The notes under the pieces are model-generated. The model ran no database searches and had not been told where the DNA came from. It saw only the letters and a program-made list of their open reading frames with translations. Below, in pieces: positions 1-11,045 of a DNA stretch of 64,000 nucleotides (position 1 is the stretch's first letter; every line of letters starts with the position of its first letter). The stretch lies in assembly GCA_029204225.1 (NCBI GenBank), contig CM055100.1, forward strand, positions 48,822,877 through 48,886,876, read 5' to 3'. Made by a program: the position numbers and the translations under genes. The stretch is from Diphasiastrum complanatum. Lineage: Eukaryota > Streptophyta > Lycopodiopsida > Lycopodiales > Lycopodiaceae.

Positions 1-55
1 ATGATGCTACTGTTAAAGCTATCCATCCTTTCGCATGAACATAAGATAACATTAC
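1..55 (-). pseudogene. Helitron helicase fragment, part downstream of the LARD insertion
   Basis: Read on the minus strand, these bases encode a short stretch ending in KGWIALTVAS, which fits the segment just after Walker A in Helitron/PIF1-type helicases. It is the continuation of the helicase fragment at 4823-5688, from which it is separated by the LTR element at 56-4817. The five bases next to the element (51-55, ATTAC) are repeated at 4818-4822, so the two halves were once joined. The rest of the gene lies beyond the left edge of the window. Confidence 0.6.
51..55. repeat. Target-site duplication, left copy
   Basis: ATTAC directly precedes the 5' LTR and recurs at 4818-4822 directly after the 3' LTR. 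A 5-bp duplication is the usual length for LTR-retrotransposon integration. Confidence 0.8.
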
Positions 56-504
56 TGTTACGTGCATGTCATGTATATAGGATTTGGAATAATCCTAGAC
101 TTGGATAGTCGGTACTCCAGTGTATAAGGTTATTAATTATGCCTTGGTATTGTGATTAATGATCTATGAGGGCCCAGACCTATAATTGGACTTTGGAGCA
201 CTTGCATGGTGTTGACTGCTATTTTGCAAAAATAGCAGGTCAATTGCTTATATTTGGGTTGTATGGGATCCTAAGAGGAATATTTTCTCCGCAATGGAGA
301 TTATATATACTAGTGGAAACACGCCCATCTCTCAATGGAATTTCCTGATTCCTGAAGCCATGATCCCCTCCTCTCTTGTATTCATCACCACGACTTGGGG
401 TGAAGTGGTTAGGGTATTGACTAGCCATTTTCTGATGGTTGGGCAGTTTTGCTCCACAAATGTCCTTTTGGTTGCATGTAGATCTTCATGTGGCGATCCT
501 TATA
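56..504 (+). repeat. 5' LTR of the LARD element
   Basis: The LTR starts TGTTACGTGCATG and ends CCTTATA, two bases before the primer-binding site. The 3' LTR ends CCTTACA, so the canonical CA end is mutated to TA here. A TATA-like TATATATA at 302-309 probably drives transcription, with R and U5 downstream. The short reading frames inside are chance frames. Confidence 0.82.
302..309 (+). promoter_or_regulatory. TATA box in LARD 5' LTR
   Basis: TATATATA lies about 200 bases before the LTR end. The same motif is at 4598-4605 in the 3' LTR, and a related one (TATATAGTGG on the minus strand) is in the second copy near 42320, so the position is conserved in the family. Confidence 0.5.
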
Positions 505-505
505 G

Positions 506-517
506 TGGTATCAGAGC
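506..517 (+). other. Primer-binding site (initiator tRNA-Met)
   Basis: TGGTATCAGAGC is complementary to the 3' end of plant initiator tRNA-Met and lies just inside the 5' LTR. Confidence 0.88.
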
Positions 518-3500
518 GAGGCTTTGCATCAATCAGAAGGTGGAGTTGCTTTTTGTTTTTTCCCAGCTTTTTGGCATTTCCTCCTTTATTTTTACTTCAA
601 GGTGGTGGAATTGACCTCCAAGTAAGCAGCTTCTCTCATTTTGGTTTGCTTTCAGCCTAATATCATTATTATGGAGATTTTCCATAGATAATGATGGAAA
701 TTTATGGACTTTTGACGATTTTTTGTGGTTTTTGAGCTAGTATTCCATGTTTTGGCTTGAAATTAATCAAAGCTACTGATCATGAACATTTTTCAGATTT
801 GTACTTTCTGTTTCTAGTCATTATGATTGATTCTAATGATTGCATGCCATGGTTATGGTCAATGATAGTAATTTCTGGTCAAAATCTAGTGATTTTGGGC
901 TAGAAATGGGCTATATGGACCTTGATTGTTTGAAATCAGAACTTTTAGTGCTTGCAAGTAATTTAATTACAGGGATTTGGGTCTGATTACACTTAATTGT
1001 GGATTTGACCCACAAGAATGGTCAAAATTGGTCAAAAACCATGGGTTTTTGATGACTTTTGCACTAGTTTTAAGGTTTTTCACAAAATTCTTGGCCAATA
1101 CTTTGCATGCACATTTTCAAAGGTGTAATGATGTTGTATTATAGTTGTCATCAAGTTTGGTTCGGATTGGACACCATTAAGGGTCTCAAAAAGTCAAAAA
1201 ATAGTGTATTTTTGTGGATTTTTGAGCTTGAATAACTCTCAAATGGTGTTCTGAACCTTTTGGATCGTTTCGCAAGCTGAAAGATATATGGATTTCCTTT
1301 GATTTGAGCCATCATGCACCTAATTTGGTGTTGGGAGGCTTAGGCACCATTATCTTGAAGTTTTGCATGTTGAAGGAGTCCATAGATGCAATTTTTGTAT
1401 GATCTGAGCTTATGATTGCTTGCTGGACCTGGTAGAAGCTTCTATAACTCTCTAATGAACCTTGTAACCTCTGATTGGATTCTTATTGCGCTAGGTATAG
1501 ATTTTTGGTGAAACCTCCTTGAAAAAGTGTGTCCTCCTACTTGATTTTTGGTCATTTACAGCTCACACATGTGAAGCCTAGGTGGCAGGGTGACATGGAA
1601 CGTGTCTTGTAAACTTTCTCTGCCTTTGTACTATGCTTTACAGTGACCAAATTGGAGTCATGTAGCAAAAGTTATGGATGTCAAAAATTTGGCAATTTTT
1701 AGACTAAAATTTGAAAATTCTTCGAAATGTTCTGATTGCATGCATGCATGTAAGTCAGTATAGTACTTTTCTAGTAATGAAAATGTTTGGATGAACCTGT
1801 ATTCATGTTTGGATGCATCATACATGGTGGTACAGTAGATTGATCAGAGTAATTTCATGCTATAATATAGTTTCATAGAAAGCTAGTTGAAAAGTAAATT
1901 TTCCAGTTACTAGGTATTTTACGTAAAAATTTAAGATTTTTCAAAATCACTACATGTCATGTTGGATGCATCCCGGATGTTTCGAAATCCTTTTGGAATA
2001 AGATGGCAACTGTGAAACTGCCAAGTCAATGGTTTAAATCGATTTTCACAGTTTTGGTCCATATCGAATGGAATTTGAAAATCCCAGTTATGTAAAATTT
2101 TGAAAGAACCATGGATGTTTTGGATTTGTTCAAATTCGTTGGTTATTGATCAAACATAAATTGATTATAAAGTGAATGACCTTATTGAGTTGAAATCAGT
2201 CAATTTTATAAGGTCATTGTACCTTTCACTTTTGGTTGAAGATTTTGGAATCTGTCAACTAAATTCAACATTTCTAGTTGTAAGTGGTCAATAAAAACCA
2301 AGAATAACGCAAGTCTATTAGAATGGTTTTTATGACTATCTACTTGTTGATTTGCCAGTAGTTGAGTGCGGCACTTATCTAATGAACAATCAAAACTGAT
2401 TGAATGACAATAGATAAAAGCACTACTGATTCAGGATTGGTCCTATTCCTTACCAAATCTGGGGCTTTCAGGAGAACCCCATTTGGGAAGGGAGGAAGGA
2501 GGTGTAGAGAATTAGTTGACCGAGTCGATCAGTGATGGTAATTTACTTTAAATTCCAGAAGTATATGTGTTTGTGAGAGTGAGTTTAATTGGAAATCAAG
2601 CCTTGGTATTATTTTTTAACTGTCTTTGAAAATTTGGTTTCCTTTCCCCAGTGTTACTTAGAATTTTGAGAAATCAAAGATTCTTAGGGAAAAGATATTG
2701 GCAGTCAAATAATCCATTTATGGAACCATCTCTGTTTTGCAATTGGATTTGGACTAAATCTCAAAATTTTGCAAATGGAATCAGATGGAATGTGTTCCAT
2801 ACAAGAATCTAGTAACTTGGATTTTTTTTTTCCCTATAATAGAGAGTTTCTTTATAATAATTGAGACAACTTCTAACTTACAAAAGAATTAAGTGCTTTT
2901 TACCGATTATGAAATAGATATCGGATATCTATTACAATATTGTTTTCGGTTATGTTGAGATTCTTGATAATCCTTTTGGTTCAGTGAATACACTTGCGGC
3001 ATTTCAGATAGTAACTAAACGATACTTTTCGTCCAAACATTGGGTGTTATGCGGAGTAGTGTTCTTCATAACGCTTAAGGAGCATGAGAGAATTCAATGG
3101 CTAGAAGTACCTCCTAAAATTGGTTGTGATATTGATTCTATATTTTGATAAATGATAGCCAAATAGTCTTTTTGGATTTTTGGTACACAGATTTGGAGGA
3201 AGAGAATTTTTGGAGGAAAAATCGCTGGTATGGGACATCAATGATAATTCTTAAAAGATAAGTAATTCTCGATTCATTGAATGAGTCAAGAATCTATGTC
3301 GGTCAGCTGAGAATCTAAATTTCTTTACTCCAGTGCATATTTGAGATAGTGTGGATCTCATAGGCATTCTCATAGCAAATAATTTGTTTACTTATGAGGA
3401 ATTTGCTTACCTTAGTGGATGAAATTCTACTACAAATTGTAGTCAATGAATGTATACTACTTTTAGCCTAAATCTTCGGTCAATTAGGAGACAATTAAAT

Positions 3501-4326
3501 GTATCAAAATTGTATAGTTGCTATTTTCTTGCATGAGATGCTAGGAATAGAGCACTTAACTCAAGAGAGTATTCAGAATACTCAGGGTTGAGTTAAGAAC
3601 CATTTTATCTTGATGGATCTCCTAGAGATTATGGCAGGATGAATTGTTATACCTTATTTTTTGAAAAATGCCAAGTGTATTTATACCAAGAAGCATTTAT
3701 GATAGGTCTACAATAAATTATAGATAGCCTTGGACTATAATTATTTTGTTTATTTATCTTTTGACCATTGATTTCCAATGTAAGGTGATGTTTCACCAAG
3801 TGGTTCATGTAACATGAATTTACATGAAGGTGACTTTACTAATTCGGAGAGAATCAGACCCAATTGAAAAATTTATCACTTAGTGTACTTCTAGAAGCAT
3901 ATATAGTACTTCAGAGTAGAGATAAGAATTGGGAAATTGTTCCATCTCTAAGTACTCATTTGATCTTAGATGTCAGACTAAGGATAATGATTTTCTGGGT
4001 AAATGTGAAAGTTGAAGGATTGGTTTGTTAGCTTTTGAACTTGATCTTCAGGATTAGTTGACTGCTCATCTAGTGTATCATGTAAACTTATTTTATATGA
4101 TGATGGCAGTTGGATGTGTTGAGGACTTTACCCATTTGGAGGACTTATCGCTCAATGTACTTTTGGAACTTGAAAGAGTACTCAGAATCAGAGATAAATA
4201 ATTGAGAAATCGTTCTAGCTCTGAGTGCTTGATTAGGTTGGTTGGTCAGAATGAGGATAATGATTCGTGGGAAAGAGTTAAAAGCATATAAATCTAGTTT
4301 TTCTATTTTGAGGACTGAACTTGTTT
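518..4326 (+). other. Non-coding interior of the LARD element
   Basis: This 3.8-kb AT-rich stretch has no credible coding frame on either strand. It ends at the polypurine tract. Bases about 880-1740 have a clear reverse-complement match at 41250-42180, including the string AACCTCTGATTGGAT near 1468, so the interior is a shared family sequence and not random host DNA. A stretch near 3318-3350 also resembles 31230-31260 in reverse. Confidence 0.7.
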
Positions 4327-4339
4327 AAGGGGGGAAGAA
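4327..4339 (+). other. Polypurine tract of the LARD element
   Basis: AAGGGGGGAAGAA immediately precedes the 3' LTR, where plus-strand DNA synthesis is primed. Confidence 0.85.
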
Positions 4340-4817
4340 TGTTGCGTCCATGTCCTGTATATAGGATTTGAAATAATCCTAGACTTGGATAGCCGGCACT
4401 CCAGTGTATAAGGTTATTAGTTATGCCATGTCATTCCGAGCTTGGCTGGTATTGTAATTAATTGAGGGCCCAGACCTATAATTGGACTTTGGAGCACTTT
4501 CATGGTGTTGACTGCTATTATGCAAAAATCGAATGTCAATTGCTTATATTTGGGTTGTATGAGATCCTAAGAGAAATATTCTCTCCCCAAAGGAGATTAT
4601 ATATACTCGTGGAAACTCGCCCATCTCTCAATGTAATTTTCTGATTCCTGAAGCCACGATCCCCTCCTCTCTTGTATTCATCAACATGGCTTGGGGGTGA
4701 AGTGGTTAGGGTATTGACTAGACATTTCTTGATGGTTGGGCGGTTTTGCTCCACAGATGTCCTTTTGGTTGCATGTAATAGGATCCAAAAGTAGATCTTC
4801 ATGTGTTGATCCTTACA
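4340..4817 (+). repeat. 3' LTR of the LARD element
   Basis: It starts TGTTGCGTCCATG and ends CCTTACA, followed by ATTAC. Compared with the 5' LTR it carries extra blocks, for example around 4425-4450 and 4777-4790. Confidence 0.85.
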
Positions 4818-4822
4818 ATTAC
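4818..4822. repeat. Target-site duplication, right copy
   Basis: ATTAC, identical to bases 51-55 on the other side of the element. Confidence 0.8.
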
Positions 4823-5688
4823 ATTGTAGAGAAATATTTTTCCAGTTCCTCTGAACCATCGACGAAGAAAACACCACTTTGTTGCCTCTCAACATGTCCA
4901 TAAACAACGCGATCAAGAATACCTCGCTGATCGCCATTTAAATCGTTTTTGTCTATCTCAACCTACTCCATATTTTCACTCAAAAATGTTTCTTCATGAA
5001 ATAGGGGCAAATACTCTATGTCAATATTAGGTAGAACAAGCCCATAATTTGATAGAGATTTTCCAACTGCTTGCATATGTTGCTCCACATCATGAAGAGC
5101 TCTATCAGTGAGAACTTGGCTAATGTCACCACCAACAACATCCTCAAATTCACAAGTATAGTCATCGACCAAGTGCTCTTCGATGCTTCTCCAAAGTTCC
5201 AAAGGATCAGCAGGAGCACACGTCAACAATATAGTTGCAAACATAAGCCGAAGTTGTGATGTAGTTAGCATAATAAGAGCTGCATTCATGAAGACACTTG
5301 CAAATGGGTTGATCTCCATTATCAATTGTTGTAAGCTACTCAAAACATCATGTCGGATGCTTGAGTCAAGGGACAACTTTTTTTCTAGCTGCAAATCATC
5401 TCCATCCAATATATATATTTGTGAGAACGCAGACTCGTCGTCCGTAAGAAGCAATCCACTTATCTGATGGCACAAACGTCCTGAAACTATGAAATTATAA
5501 GCACCTAGGCCTTTAGAATTAGCAGTAGACTTATCTAATTTTACACCCAGGGAAGCAAACACAGGAGAATTATTATAGCTCCTTATTTTCTTTCGAAAAT
5601 GCACCGTTGCTTCATCGTCTAACGCAAACAGTCTAAGCAGTTGCGGGGGTGGTGCAGAAAACAATGACAACCTAACCTTTCCCTTCAT
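4823..5688 (-). pseudogene. Helitron Rep/helicase (PIF1-like) fragment
   Basis: The minus-strand frame from 5688 gives 241 codons. Residues near FRKKIRSYNNSPVFASLGV and INPFASVFMN match the conserved block upstream of the helicase domain in plant Helitron proteins. QLRLMFATILL followed by DPLELWRSIEEHL matches the later pre-helicase block. The two blocks are much closer than in full-length proteins, so an internal segment is missing. After a stop, another frame (about 4945-4823) has DQRGILDRVV and VFFVDG, the lead-in to Walker A, but the expected glycine-rich GKT loop is degraded. The LARD element then interrupts it and reading resumes at 55-1. This is a dead copy of a rolling-circle transposon protein. 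A related PIF1-like host helicase is unlikely given the family-specific N-terminal block. Confidence 0.75.
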
Positions 5689-6424
5689 GCAATTGTAGTA
5701 GCCTAGTTGTTATAGATTTCCACTATATTGGTTAAAATATGTAGTATAAAAGGTATACCGTTCTCCCAGAGAGAGGTAAATCTCCTCTTTTGGATGATAA
5801 GTGTAAAATGGATAATGGAAGAAGTAAGGTGTGTAATATTTAGAGTTGAATACCACAATGGAAAGGCTAGTTATCTAAAGATATTGGTTTAAATTGGCAT
5901 ATAGTAACACCAATGTGAAACGATTTGGTCAAGGTTTCAGAATGAAGTTGGTACTTTATCTTTCAAACAACCAGGATATACAGTAAGCAACCTTTTTGTC
6001 ACAGACAAGCATACAGATTCCACAAAGCAAAATCAAATAGGCAACTAACCCCTCTCAATGTATACAGAGAATTAGTTCTTTATCATTGATTAGCAAACAA
6101 ATCAAAGCGATAGACAAGTTCGTTATCAAAGTAACATACACTCCTTCAAAAAGTGAAAGCCATGTTCTGGTTTATATGAATACTTAATAACTTCAGATTT
6201 GTTTCCTGCATAACAATTGATTATAGCAGTCTCTGTCAGGACCTTAACCTGTAAATCCAAGTTAGAAAACTGAAATTTAGTACAAAAAGTGAGGTATGCC
6301 GCAAAGACAGTCACCAAGATTGATTACCACAGATTTCAGAGTGTGTTGGATCAATTGATAAGAAGTAATGGCATTGGCAAGTGAAGGCTGGCAGAATGCT
6401 TTTCTCTCTTCTCTATTGATGTTT
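5689..6424. other. No recognisable feature
   Basis: AT-rich sequence upstream of the helicase fragment. A 63-codon minus frame (6126-6317) shows no family motif. No LTR end, tRNA or Helitron terminus was recognised. Confidence 0.5.
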
Positions 6425-6560
6425 GTCATCTACGTAAGTACAATGAGCCCGCGTCGCTCTTTATATAGAGGCGTGCAAGAGGCTAAGATGTTGTCATCTG
6501 CATAAGTACAATGAGCCCGCGTCGCTCTCTATATAGAGGCGCGCAAGAGGCTAAGATGTC
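6425..6560. repeat. Tandem duplication of a 68-bp TATA-bearing unit
   Basis: Two adjacent copies (6425-6492 and 6493-6560) begin GTCATCT and end in CTAAGATGT plus one base. They differ at only a few positions, for example TTTATATAG versus TCTATATAG and GGCGTGC versus GGCGCGC. Each unit contains a GC-rich stretch followed by TATATAGAGGCG. Confidence 0.85.
6462..6536 (+). promoter_or_regulatory. Duplicated TATA-like core promoter
   Basis: TATATAG occurs at 6462-6468 and 6530-6536, one per tandem unit, each preceded by GCCCGCGTCGCTCT. The form resembles plant or retroelement core promoters. No clear transcript unit follows on the plus strand apart from unassigned frames, so function is a guess. 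Confidence 0.35.
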
Positions 6561-7429
6561 GTTTACCAACAACTACAAATCGGTTGGCAACAACTACGAG
6601 TCGTCTTGAAATGATACAACTATTCTACTAAAAATGAAATTCTAAAGTTGTAATGGGCCTTTACATGTATTTAGGCCTTATTGCATATAAATGGTACAAA
6701 AATTCAAAAATTAACACTATATGCAATTAATTGGATAATGTGAAAATGTATGCCTCCACATATCCCATTCCTCAGTTGTGAAATGGCTCGCAAACAACTA
6801 TTCACGTCTTCCTAGCTCGCTTCCTAGGAACTGGTTTTCCGAGAAAAACTGCCTTAGCTCTGGCAACACTTTCTTCATTGACCTGGTCCACCGTTTTTCC
6901 AGCTCCTCAGAAAATAATCATTCCATCTGAGGTAGTCTTCATTGATTGCAAGATCCGCCCACTCCTTGATTTCCCAATGGACCAATTGGCACATCGATCA
7001 AAGTGTTATTCACAAGGTGATCATACCAACTTGTTTCAGTCAGTACTTCAGACATTTCAGCAGAGGATACTGTCAGAGATAGGGTTTCATATGTATATTG
7101 GCGGAGTGTTCATTATGTATAGGTGTCAGGTTGACAAGAGGGAAATTAAATAAGAGAAGTAATATCTAGGTAGTTGTATGTATAATAGGGCTTAGTAAAG
7201 AGGTTTTCAGGTCGGAGAAGATTTTGGTCTTTTAACTCCTTTAGGTATTGAGAATAATTAACTTTCTAGTTTGTGTATATTGTCCACAGATCAGGGTAAG
7301 TAGGAATTTTAGTAGAAGAAGATTGGAACTTGGATTAATTTTATGGATATCAAAGAGATTTACAACATCTAATTTATTCAAATGCTCATTCAGAGCAGGT
7401 AGAATGTTGTTTTCAATTTTTCTGAGATA
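6561..7429. other. Unassigned DNA with a short plus-strand ORF
   Basis: A 91-codon plus frame at 6878-7153 and a 78-codon frame at 7248-7484 have no motif I recognise and no splice context. They may be remnants of the unit driven by the duplicated TATA motif or chance frames. Confidence 0.3.
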
Positions 7430-9034
7430 TTATGGAATGTACATGGATAAACATCCGATGACAATATGTACATACTTAGCTTGAATATTGAATTGATTTT
7501 GTACAATTGCTAGGGCTAATATACCTTTTTGATAAATTGATAATCTGGCCAAAAAATGATAGAAATTGGAATAAATCCAAGGACTTTCCCATTGTTCTTT
7601 AGTATATCCAAAAAGTCTAGGCAAAAAGAGGTAGTCTAAACTCCATTGGAGTTCAGGACTATACAGAGGGGGTCGGCTAGGTCTTGTTGAAATTCCCGAA
7701 ATACTAACTTCAGAAGTGAGTATATTACCTTTGATTTTATTTTTTGTGCCACTACTAGTTGTTTGATCAGTGTTCGGCGGTGCTGGCTTTGTCCTTGGAG
7801 TAACTGGAACTGCTATAGGTAACACTTCTGCAACTTCAGCAACTTCGATGGTCTGGGTAGACTTGTCTTCCTTTGCCATAGAGAAGAATGTAGTCTGGAT
7901 AGCTTTGTCTTCTTTTGCCACTAGGTCTTCTTCAGCTTGTCCAGGTTGTGGGTTAAATTCAAATTGCATTTGACTTCCTCGAGCTCTTCCTTCAGCTTTT
8001 TATATTCTGTCATTAGTGGTTGGAGGTACTGAAGCTGGGGTTTTCTCGGAACTGATCCTCCACAGAATTGTCTCTTCGGCCTGCCTCTTGTATATGGCAT
8101 TGTCATTCTTTAGCATCTCCATGGAATTATGCATTTGTTGAACATAATCCTCGAGCTCCTTATGCTTGGCTTCACATATATCCTTTTCAAAAGTAATAGT
8201 TTTCAACTATTCTTCCAAGGCTTCATTAGACTTCTGGAGCGTGTTTCTGGTAATGTTGCTCCTGCTGCAGCAAACTCTGCAGGGTCTATACCTACTGCTT
8301 GAGTAACAAAATTTCTTTTTCAAATTGGTTGGACTGGTTCGCATCTCTTCTAGTACTTCTAGAGTTGCATCAAACTTCCCTTCTAGCTCCTTATTTTTCT
8401 GCCACAACTCAGCATGTGCTTCCTTCAGCTCTTGGTCTTTTTGCACTAGATCGGTACGGGATGTTGTAAACTTGGCACTAAGCTGCCTTGAGACAGTTTC
8501 GAAGTTGACCATGTGCTGGATGAAATCCTGGGTGTCTGTCAATAGTTTTTCAAATTTTTTTGGTACATTTGTTCGTCAATCATAGCAGCTTCGACTTCAT
8601 CCTGGTCTTCATGGATATCAAAAATTTCCTGCTCTTGTTGAATATTGGAAATTTTCTGGTTCTAGGTCTCTTCTGGTTGAGTAACATGAGGTTCACTATC
8701 CATTTCCTGCACATTGTCATGACTAGAATCTGCTTTGTACTGGACGATGGCAATAGTGAAACTGATGACGCTTTCGCCGTGAACTCGTCTTCATGGTCTG
8801 CATCTGGAATTCTGCTTCTTCATCTTCTTGCTACACTAGTGCTATCCTGATGGCGCGTGCTTCTTGTGTAGACAGAACTCTAGCATGCAAACATAATATT
8901 CCAAACTGAAGTCCTAATCTAGGGAATTGCTGGTCCCTGATTAGCTTACAGAATTGCTTAAAAGCAATCTGTCCAAAAGCGGCTAGTTCTCCATTAATGG
9001 CTTTGAGTAGATATTCCATGTTAGATGTCGCCAT
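7430..9034 (-). pseudogene. Decayed coiled-coil protein of unknown family
   Basis: Several minus-strand frames follow one another in order and look like one broken gene. From 9034 an N-terminal part starts MATSNMEYLLKAINGEL. Frame-shifted acidic sequence follows at about 8830-8580. A heptad-rich coiled coil follows (8542 on, KDQELKEAHAELWQKNKELEG), then more Lys/Glu-rich helix around 8206-7970. A C-terminal part (7969-7430) contains a Pro/Thr-rich linker and an aromatic-rich segment with QWSLDYLFLPRLFGY. At least four frame breaks are present. The layout (N-terminal domain, acidic linker, coiled coil, C-terminal domain) is like accessory ORFs of plant Gypsy elements, but I recognise no family. 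No polymerase or integrase lies nearby. Confidence 0.45.
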
Positions 9035-10149
9035 CCGATCTCGTCTAGATTTTGAACTAGCTCACGACATACTTCAGATAGAACACTACAGTCTTTGCAA
9101 AATCAAAAATCGATAAACCTTTGTCATTAAGGGCAATTTATGATATAATAGCAGATCTTGGGAATTTATGACCAAGCATTATAGATTGAATTATAGATAA
9201 AAAATGTATTACTTCTAATGTGCCAGTTGATTCTGTTGAGAAACCGTAGGCCGAACAATCGGCTTGCTCTGAGGGAATCCGAGTGTCCCTGATTAGGCAA
9301 CGTTTGGGGTTGGAGCTCAGATGGTGGAGCTCAGATGGAGCCAATCTGCCAGATAAGGCAATTGCCTCATGTCGCGATCAATCATCCTCCGAACTGCAGA
9401 TAGATTTTGCTAATCTGACAATGAGTTTAAGAGACAACAGACAATGTCTAATGACAGCGGAGACATATCTAGTGAAAAATTGAACAAGCATCACAACATT
9501 GACATTTTGCACATTGAGCAGAGAAGATGTAACTCGTCCACATTATCAAAACTCAAGTGTACATTAGGAGTTCTTTCTTGAGCACTGTCTTTTTCCCAGA
9601 TCAACGTGTCGACGTGAGAGAGGTGTTCTTTTCTCACGAATGGAACTAGCTACTGCTAGAACTATCTTTCTTCCTTGATACGCACCTCACTAAGTGTTGC
9701 GTTCAAGATTTTCTATATCTATATCTTTTCTCTGATCCAATAAATATATCATGATGGATTAGATTACCCGATTGATTAGCTATAGTTTAAGCTAAGCATT
9801 CATTTAAATACGCTTCTGTTAACGTTGCATGGCGGCAGTGGATCGTGATAGTTTGAAAAACTTCACGCCCGAGTAGTTGAGGTTCGATAGTTTGGCTTGC
9901 ATATGGATACTCTGAAGTGTCGGCCTTCTGAGTATGTGGTGAAAAAGCCAAAAAGGTCAAAGGTTGGTTGAATCAAAATCCTGGGTCATTTTAGACCTGC
10001 TGTCGCATTTTATCAAAATGCAAAAAATGCGAATTGTGCAACAAACAGTTCAAATATGCAGACTGTGCAAAAACTAGTTAAAACATGCAACAGTCTAAAA
10101 GACAAGAAAAATAATAAGGCTTTAAAGTAGAAAATTCAATGTTTTCTTC
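9035..10149. other. No assigned gene; possible LTR end near 9834
   Basis: Mixed sequence upstream of the coiled-coil remnant. Near 9834 the string GTTGCATGGCGGCAGTGG looks like an LTR end followed by a primer-binding site, but it does not match initiator tRNA-Met and no second LTR was found. Short frames at 9138-9344 and 9283-9483 carry no motif. Confidence 0.3.
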
Positions 10150-10385
10150 AGTTCCCTCTTAAACCGTGTGTCTTATCCAATGCCTTCGTAAAGATATTGG
10201 CTACCATCTACTTTGTCGATATGAAGGCAGTCTTCAGCTCGTCCTTCTCAACCAAATCCCAAATCAAGTGATACATGATGGCAATGTTCTTCATTCTAGA
10301 ATGAAACACTAGGTCTTTGGTCAGATGAATAGCAGAGGTTTTGTCCATGTGCAGGATCAACGATTCATCGGTGCTCTTGTAAAAA
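10150..10385 (-). pseudogene. Copia RNase H C-terminal fragment
   Basis: The minus strand reads HMDKTSAIHLTKDLVFHSR, then MKNIAIMYHLIWDLVEKDEL and a VANIFTKALDK segment. This is the conserved C-terminus of Copia RNase H (the usual form is DNQSAI...H.RTKHI...HFIREKV...TKAL). It is the downstream part of the Copia fragment at 11046-11508. About 660 bases of foreign sequence separate the two. Confidence 0.7.
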
Positions 10386-11045
10386 TTACAGCAAATAAGG
10401 ATCCTAAAACACTTGAAATGATGAGGGAAACAATAGATTATGATTTCATAAGATTAGCACAAGTTGAACCATCAAAATCCATCAAAAATCTATGCTTGAA
10501 CCTCACTAAATGGCTCAAATCCTTGAAGAAGGCTTCACACGTGTGAAAGTACGGCCTCCCACAGTCTGAGTACTGTACACCAGACCTACATTCAATCCTA
10601 TAATCATTAGTAATCACAAGTACTCAAACAATTATGAACATAGAGAGCAATTGCACCATTATGAGAGAAAAAACATGAAATTGCTTGATTGATTTTGGTG
10701 AGATATCATCACCTATATATACATGATCCATCACGGTTTTGGGCAGGTATGAGTAGCCCTAAACCTATCCCTAATGCTAATTTTGGTGGATCTTTCATCC
10801 CTACCAAGTTAGGGTTGGAATCTTGGAGATCCCTCAACAATGCAAAAATTACCAAAAATAGCTCCTATTTTTTCTCCCTTGTATCTAAGCATAATTTGGA
10901 CTCATTCCAAAGGTTCTAACACTTAGGTCTACTTGAGAACATCCTTATGAATGGAATCCTATGCTATTTGGCACGTGTGACAAGCCACATCATGACCATC
11001 TAACTATTTACAAGTCATATGACCAAAACTAGTCAAGCTAGAATT
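10386..11045. mobile_element. Insertion inside a Copia RNase H frame, possible solo LTR
   Basis: This block separates two halves of one Copia RNase H reading frame. It contains CACACGTGTGAAAG near 10536 and GGCACGTGTGACA near 10972, similar to the palindromic ends of the Copia-2/-4 LTRs, and a TATATATA at about 10714. A solo LTR between those points is plausible. I could not see a clean 5-bp duplication, and the flanking 10386-10535 and 10976-11045 remain unexplained. Confidence 0.35.

Larger units (their letters stand above)
56..4817 (+). mobile_element. Complete non-autonomous LTR retrotransposon (LARD-type)
   Basis: The element has two LTRs (56-504 and 4340-4817), a primer-binding site at 506-517, a polypurine tract at 4327-4339 and a 5-bp duplication ATTAC on both sides. 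The 3.8-kb interior has no open reading frame with gag, protease, integrase or reverse transcriptase features. That is the definition of a large retrotransposon derivative, which must be moved by enzymes of another element. The LTRs show 7 mismatches in the first 88 aligned bases plus later indels, so the insertion is not recent. It is inserted in a Helitron helicase reading frame. An inverted, truncated second copy is at about 41250-42481. Confidence 0.85.

Noticed and set aside
4536-4937. A 133-codon minus-strand frame that could look like a gene
   Set aside because: It is a chance fusion of the LARD 3' LTR with a shadow frame of the Helitron helicase; the helicase signal is in another frame.
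6425-6560. A CRISPR-like repeat pair
   Set aside because: There are only two directly adjacent units with no spacers, in plant nuclear DNA; it is a simple tandem duplication.
7430-9034. An endogenous pararetrovirus (caulimovirid) copy
   Set aside because: The coiled-coil layout is suggestive, but no movement protein, protease, RT or RNase H motif was seen nearby.
9834-9850. Primer-binding site TGGCGGCAGTGG after a possible LTR end
   Set aside because: It matches no plant tRNA 3' end that I can name, and no second LTR or gag was found beside it.
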